DNA of 63,456 nucleotides from Lachnospiraceae bacterium UBA7060 (GTDB lineage Bacteria; Bacillota; Clostridia; Lachnospirales; Lachnospiraceae), in assembly GCA_002493835.1 (NCBI GenBank), contig DLAA01000030.1, forward strand, positions 1 through 63,456, written 5' to 3'. The position numbers were made by a program, and so were the translations under genes. How positions within the stretch are numbered: the first letter of the stretch is position 1; each line of letters starts with the position of its first letter. Below, piece by piece: positions 61,031-63,456 of this stretch. Under the pieces are notes generated by a model. The model was not told where the DNA came from. It did not search any database and saw nothing but the letters and a program-made list of their open reading frames with translations.

Positions 61031-62113
61031 TCACCTGATTTTTCTCACGGAATCCCTAGGAACCACATCCACCTCAAATTCATAGTTCGCATCGAAGGAG
61101 GGGTCCTTAATCATACGCAGCAGATTCTCCGCCGCTTTGCCGCCCAGTCTTTCCATGGGATGCGGCGTGGATGTAATCCGTACATCTCCCAGAATAGCCA
61201 GCTCAGAATCATCCACACTGGCCACCGAAATATCCTGTGGGACTTTAATACTATTCTTCTTCAAAATTTCCAAAAGACCGAAAGCCACCTCGTCATTGTA
61301 ACAAAATACTGCCGTACATTCACGGAACCGCGTAAGCACTTTATCCGCTGCTTTCTCCAGATGCTGCTTTTCCTCCGTATCAATCCAGACCACCTGTCTG
61401 TCTTCCACCTCAAGCCCAGCGTCAAACATGGCATCCATATATCCCGCAAAACGGGACTGTCCCTGTCCATCATCCAGTTTAAAGATCCCGCCGATTTTTT
61501 CATGTCCCATGGCGATCAGATATTTTGTCATTTTCCAACCCGCCATATGATCATTGATGGACACATGAGGAATCTTTAACTGCGGATAATAACTGTTAAT
61601 GAAAATCACCGGAATTCTTCTCTTACGTATCTCCTGATAGAGCCGCAGGTTGGGATTGGGAATACCGCTTTTCGTCGGCTCTACAATTAATCCGGAAACC
61701 TCGTCTCTGCTGATGATATCCTCAAGAATTGTTTTCTCCCGCCCGTGCTGATTATTTGTGAAAGCAATCTGCACAGAGTAGCCGGCTTCCAGGAGCACAC
61801 TCTCAATTCCCTGAATCGTTCTAGGGAAAATATAACCGTCCACATAAGTTGTTACCACGGATACCCGCATGCGTTTCGTCAGGTTCGCAAGTCGATTATC
61901 ATTAATATAAGTGCCGCTTCCCTGCACCCGCCGGATCACACCCTCGTTCTCCAAAACGCCGATGGCATGCCTGACTGTCTGACGGCTTACGCCGAACATT
62001 TCTTTGAGTGTATTCTCGGAATACATCTTCTGTCCCGGAACCAACTGTTTTGTCTCAATCTGCTCATTGATCCATCTGACCAGTTCCAAATATTTCGGCG
62101 TAACCTTCTCCAT
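61031..62113 (-). CDS. araR: Arabinose operon repressor AraR
   Basis: A 360-residue regulator with an N-terminal GntR-type winged helix (QLVPGQKMYSENTLKEMFGVSRQTVRHAIGVLENEGVIRRVQGSGTY, residues about 20-70, read in parts) fused to a LacI/GalR-type sugar-binding domain (MRVSVVTTYVDGYIFPRTIQGIESVL ... SVASVDDSELA). This chimeric layout is specific to AraR. It lies between the arabinose operon and a sugar permease. AraR-type boxes upstream of araA support the call. Confidence 0.93.
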   Translation of the reverse strand: MEKVTPKYLELVRWINEQIETKQLVPGQKMYSENTLKEMFGVSRQTVRHAIGVLENEGVIRRVQGSGTYINDNRLANLTKRMRVSVVTTYVDGYIFPRTIQGIESVLLEAGYSVQIAFTNNQHGREKTILEDIISRDEVSGLIVEPTKSGIPNPNLRLYQEIRKRRIPVIFINSYYPQLKIPHVSINDHMAGWKMTKYLIAMGHEKIGGIFKLDDGQGQSRFAGYMDAMFDAGLEVEDRQVVWIDTEEKQHLEKAADKVLTRFRECTAVFCYNDEVAFGLLEILKKNSIKVPQDISVASVDDSELAILGDVRITSTPHPMERLGGKAAENLLRMIKDPSFDANYEFEVDVVPRDSVRKIR

Positions 62114-62137
62114 AATGCACCTCAGCTGATTAACACA

Positions 62138-62163
62138 AAGGGCTGCCCGAGAGGGCAGCCCTT
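62138..62163 (-). terminator. Terminator hairpin between mmsB and araR
   Basis: A perfect 11-base stem AAGGGCTGCCC / GGGCAGCCCTT with GAGA loop, followed on the minus strand by TTTGTGTT. It separates the permease transcript from araR. Confidence 0.75.
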
Positions 62164-62226
62164 ATGCTTTTAAGGACTGCGTTTCCCAGCGCAGACCTGG
62201 CCAAACTATTTACTATACAAAATCAT

Positions 62227-63399
62227 TTAACCTTTCTTTCTCTTGGAAAGCACATCCACCGTTACGGCGCCAAGAAGAACCGCACCTTTTACGATCTTCT
62301 GAATATCTGTAGACCAGCCATAAAGAGACATACCATTGTTCAAGATACCCATAATGAACGCACCGATTACAGCGCCCATGATTGTGCCGGCACCACCGGC
62401 CACAGCCGCACCGCCGATGTAACAGGAAGCGATTGCATCCATCTCGAAACCGTCGCCGGCTTTCGGAGTGGAGGAAGCATTACGTGCGGAGAGGACGATA
62501 CCTGCCACAGCACTTAAGATACCCATATTTGTGTACACCCAAAAGAATACTTTGTTTGTATCAATACCGGAAAGGTTTGCCGCCTTTCTGTTACCGCCCA
62601 GCGCGTAAATCTGACGTCCAGCCACCGTCTTGCTGGTAATGAAAGCGTACAGCGCAATCAATACCGCCATAATGACAAGTACAAAAGGAAGTCCATTGTA
62701 GCGTGCCAGCTTGTATAAGCAGAACCAAATGATGAAAAGCATAACCGCCAGCTTGAGGACAATCTGCCACATGGGATTTGTTGCGAAGTTGTATTTTTCT
62801 TTTGTCTTGATGCTGCGGATCTCATTGAGAATCAGCGCAACAGAAGCGATAATTGCCACAACGATACAAACCATATCAAGCGTGCCGCCGCCTACTTCGA
62901 TCTTCGCCGTGGGAAGAAAACCTGCACCGAGATATACAAAATTGTCCGGATGCGGGCCTTTTGTCTGTGCTTTCAGAAGCGTATATGTAAGACCGCGCCC
63001 CATCAACATCGTAGCCAGCGTCACAACGAAAGGCGGGATACTCAGATATGCAATAAAGAATCCTGCAAACATACCTACAAGAAGACCAATTAACAGGGCA
63101 ACAATGATTGCTATCCACATATTCATCTTATAATCAATCAGGATAATACCAGCTGCCGCACCAGTGAGCGCAACAGTGGAACCAACGCCCAAGTCGACGT
63201 TACCGGTCAATACGCAAAGCAGCATACCTATTGCCAGGATGACGACATAGCCGTTCTGCATGATCAAGTTGTTAATGTTAGCCGGGGAGAGGTTTTTCCC
63301 GCCCGTCATAATGGCAAAGATAACATAGATGGCAATAAGCGCCAGAAACATACCGTACTGTTTCATGTCAAGATTAACTACTTTTTTCTTCTCATTCAT
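62227..63399 (-). CDS. mmsB: Monosaccharide ABC transporter permease, MmsB/GguB-type
   Basis: I place the start at the ATG at 63399 (MNEKKKVVNLDMKQ), with AGGG eight bases upstream; a GTG at 63408 and ATG at 63405 are also in frame. The 390-residue protein has about eleven membrane segments and the CUT2 family signature (GNVDLGVGSTVALTGAAAG, PPFVVTLATMLMGRGLTYTL, ALGGNRKAANLSGIDTN). Its length fits the MmsB/GguB subgroup, which carries arabinose, xylose and other monosaccharides, rather than the shorter RbsC. The matching ATPase and binding-protein genes would lie beyond the right edge. Confidence 0.85.
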   Translation of the reverse strand: MNEKKKVVNLDMKQYGMFLALIAIYVIFAIMTGGKNLSPANINNLIMQNGYVVILAIGMLLCVLTGNVDLGVGSTVALTGAAAGIILIDYKMNMWIAIIVALLIGLLVGMFAGFFIAYLSIPPFVVTLATMLMGRGLTYTLLKAQTKGPHPDNFVYLGAGFLPTAKIEVGGGTLDMVCIVVAIIASVALILNEIRSIKTKEKYNFATNPMWQIVLKLAVMLFIIWFCLYKLARYNGLPFVLVIMAVLIALYAFITSKTVAGRQIYALGGNRKAANLSGIDTNKVFFWVYTNMGILSAVAGIVLSARNASSTPKAGDGFEMDAIASCYIGGAAVAGGAGTIMGAVIGAFIMGILNNGMSLYGWSTDIQKIVKGAVLLGAVTVDVLSKRKKG

Positions 63400-63456
63400 T
63401 TCCATCACCCTTTCTATTATGTGCCATAATACACTGCATAATTTTTTCCTGTGTCA

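Overview
The window is chromosomal DNA from a low-to-mid-GC Firmicute, most likely a gut Lachnospiraceae (Clostridia). The pointers are Firmicutes-type gene neighbourhoods (dnaX-ybaB-recR with tadA and an SRP RNA nearby), a large SRP RNA with an Alu domain, Lachnospiraceae-type proteins (DUF5711, DUF6128, split transketolase, MsmX/UgpC with CUT1 sugar transporters, AraR) and strong AGGAGG ribosome binding sites. I name no species.

Left flank (1-9.1 kb): housekeeping genes, nearly all on the minus strand. They are a CvpA-like membrane protein, a DUF5711 protein, a LysM protein, galM, the tight run pfkA-dnaX-ybaB-recR, and tadA. A tRNA-Ser(CGA) with a clear promoter and terminator follows on the plus strand.

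Accessory island (9.2-35.7 kb), lying between tRNA-Ser and the SRP RNA gene. Two overlapping WYL-type regulator genes read rightwards. Diverging from them is a co-directional minus-strand run of 15 genes from 33.0 to 10.3 kb, with gaps of 71 bases or less and many overlaps. Its first half encodes two TerY-like vWA proteins, a PP2C phosphatase, a Ser/Thr kinase (a TerY-P triad), an Upf1-like helicase, a protein with a HEPN-like R-x4-H motif, a coiled-coil McrB-type ATPase and a DUF2357 protein. This matches the CoCoNuT (coiled-coil nuclease tandem) class of McrBC-related defence systems, which are predicted to target RNA. The second half, with no visible terminator in between, encodes a MYG1-like hydrolase, a deaminase-type amidohydrolase, a P-loop kinase, two B12-type radical SAM enzymes, a SPASM-type radical SAM enzyme and a small pyrophosphatase-like protein. 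That half looks like a pathway for a modified, possibly nucleotide-derived, small molecule that I do not recognise. The joining of the two halves is the most interesting feature here. A separate NERD-domain gene sits at the tRNA end.

Right flank (35.7-63.4 kb): SRP RNA, a PflX-like radical SAM protein, a DUF6128 protein, a CdaR/PucR-type regulator and a UgpC/MsmX ATPase. Next is a copper module (csoR-copA) with a CsoR operator inside its promoter and a CopZ domain fused to CopA that has its own internal start. A CUT1 sugar transporter without its own ATPase, probably served by the UgpC homologue, follows. Then come a diguanylate cyclase, a YesL-like protein, an HD-GYP protein, a GNAT acetyltransferase, and blaI divergent from a MATE exporter. 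The window closes with an L-arabinose region: araA-araB-araD, split transketolase and rpe, which carry arabinose carbon into the pentose phosphate pathway, then araR and an MmsB-type sugar permease cut off from its partners by the window edge. AraR-type boxes lie upstream of araA.
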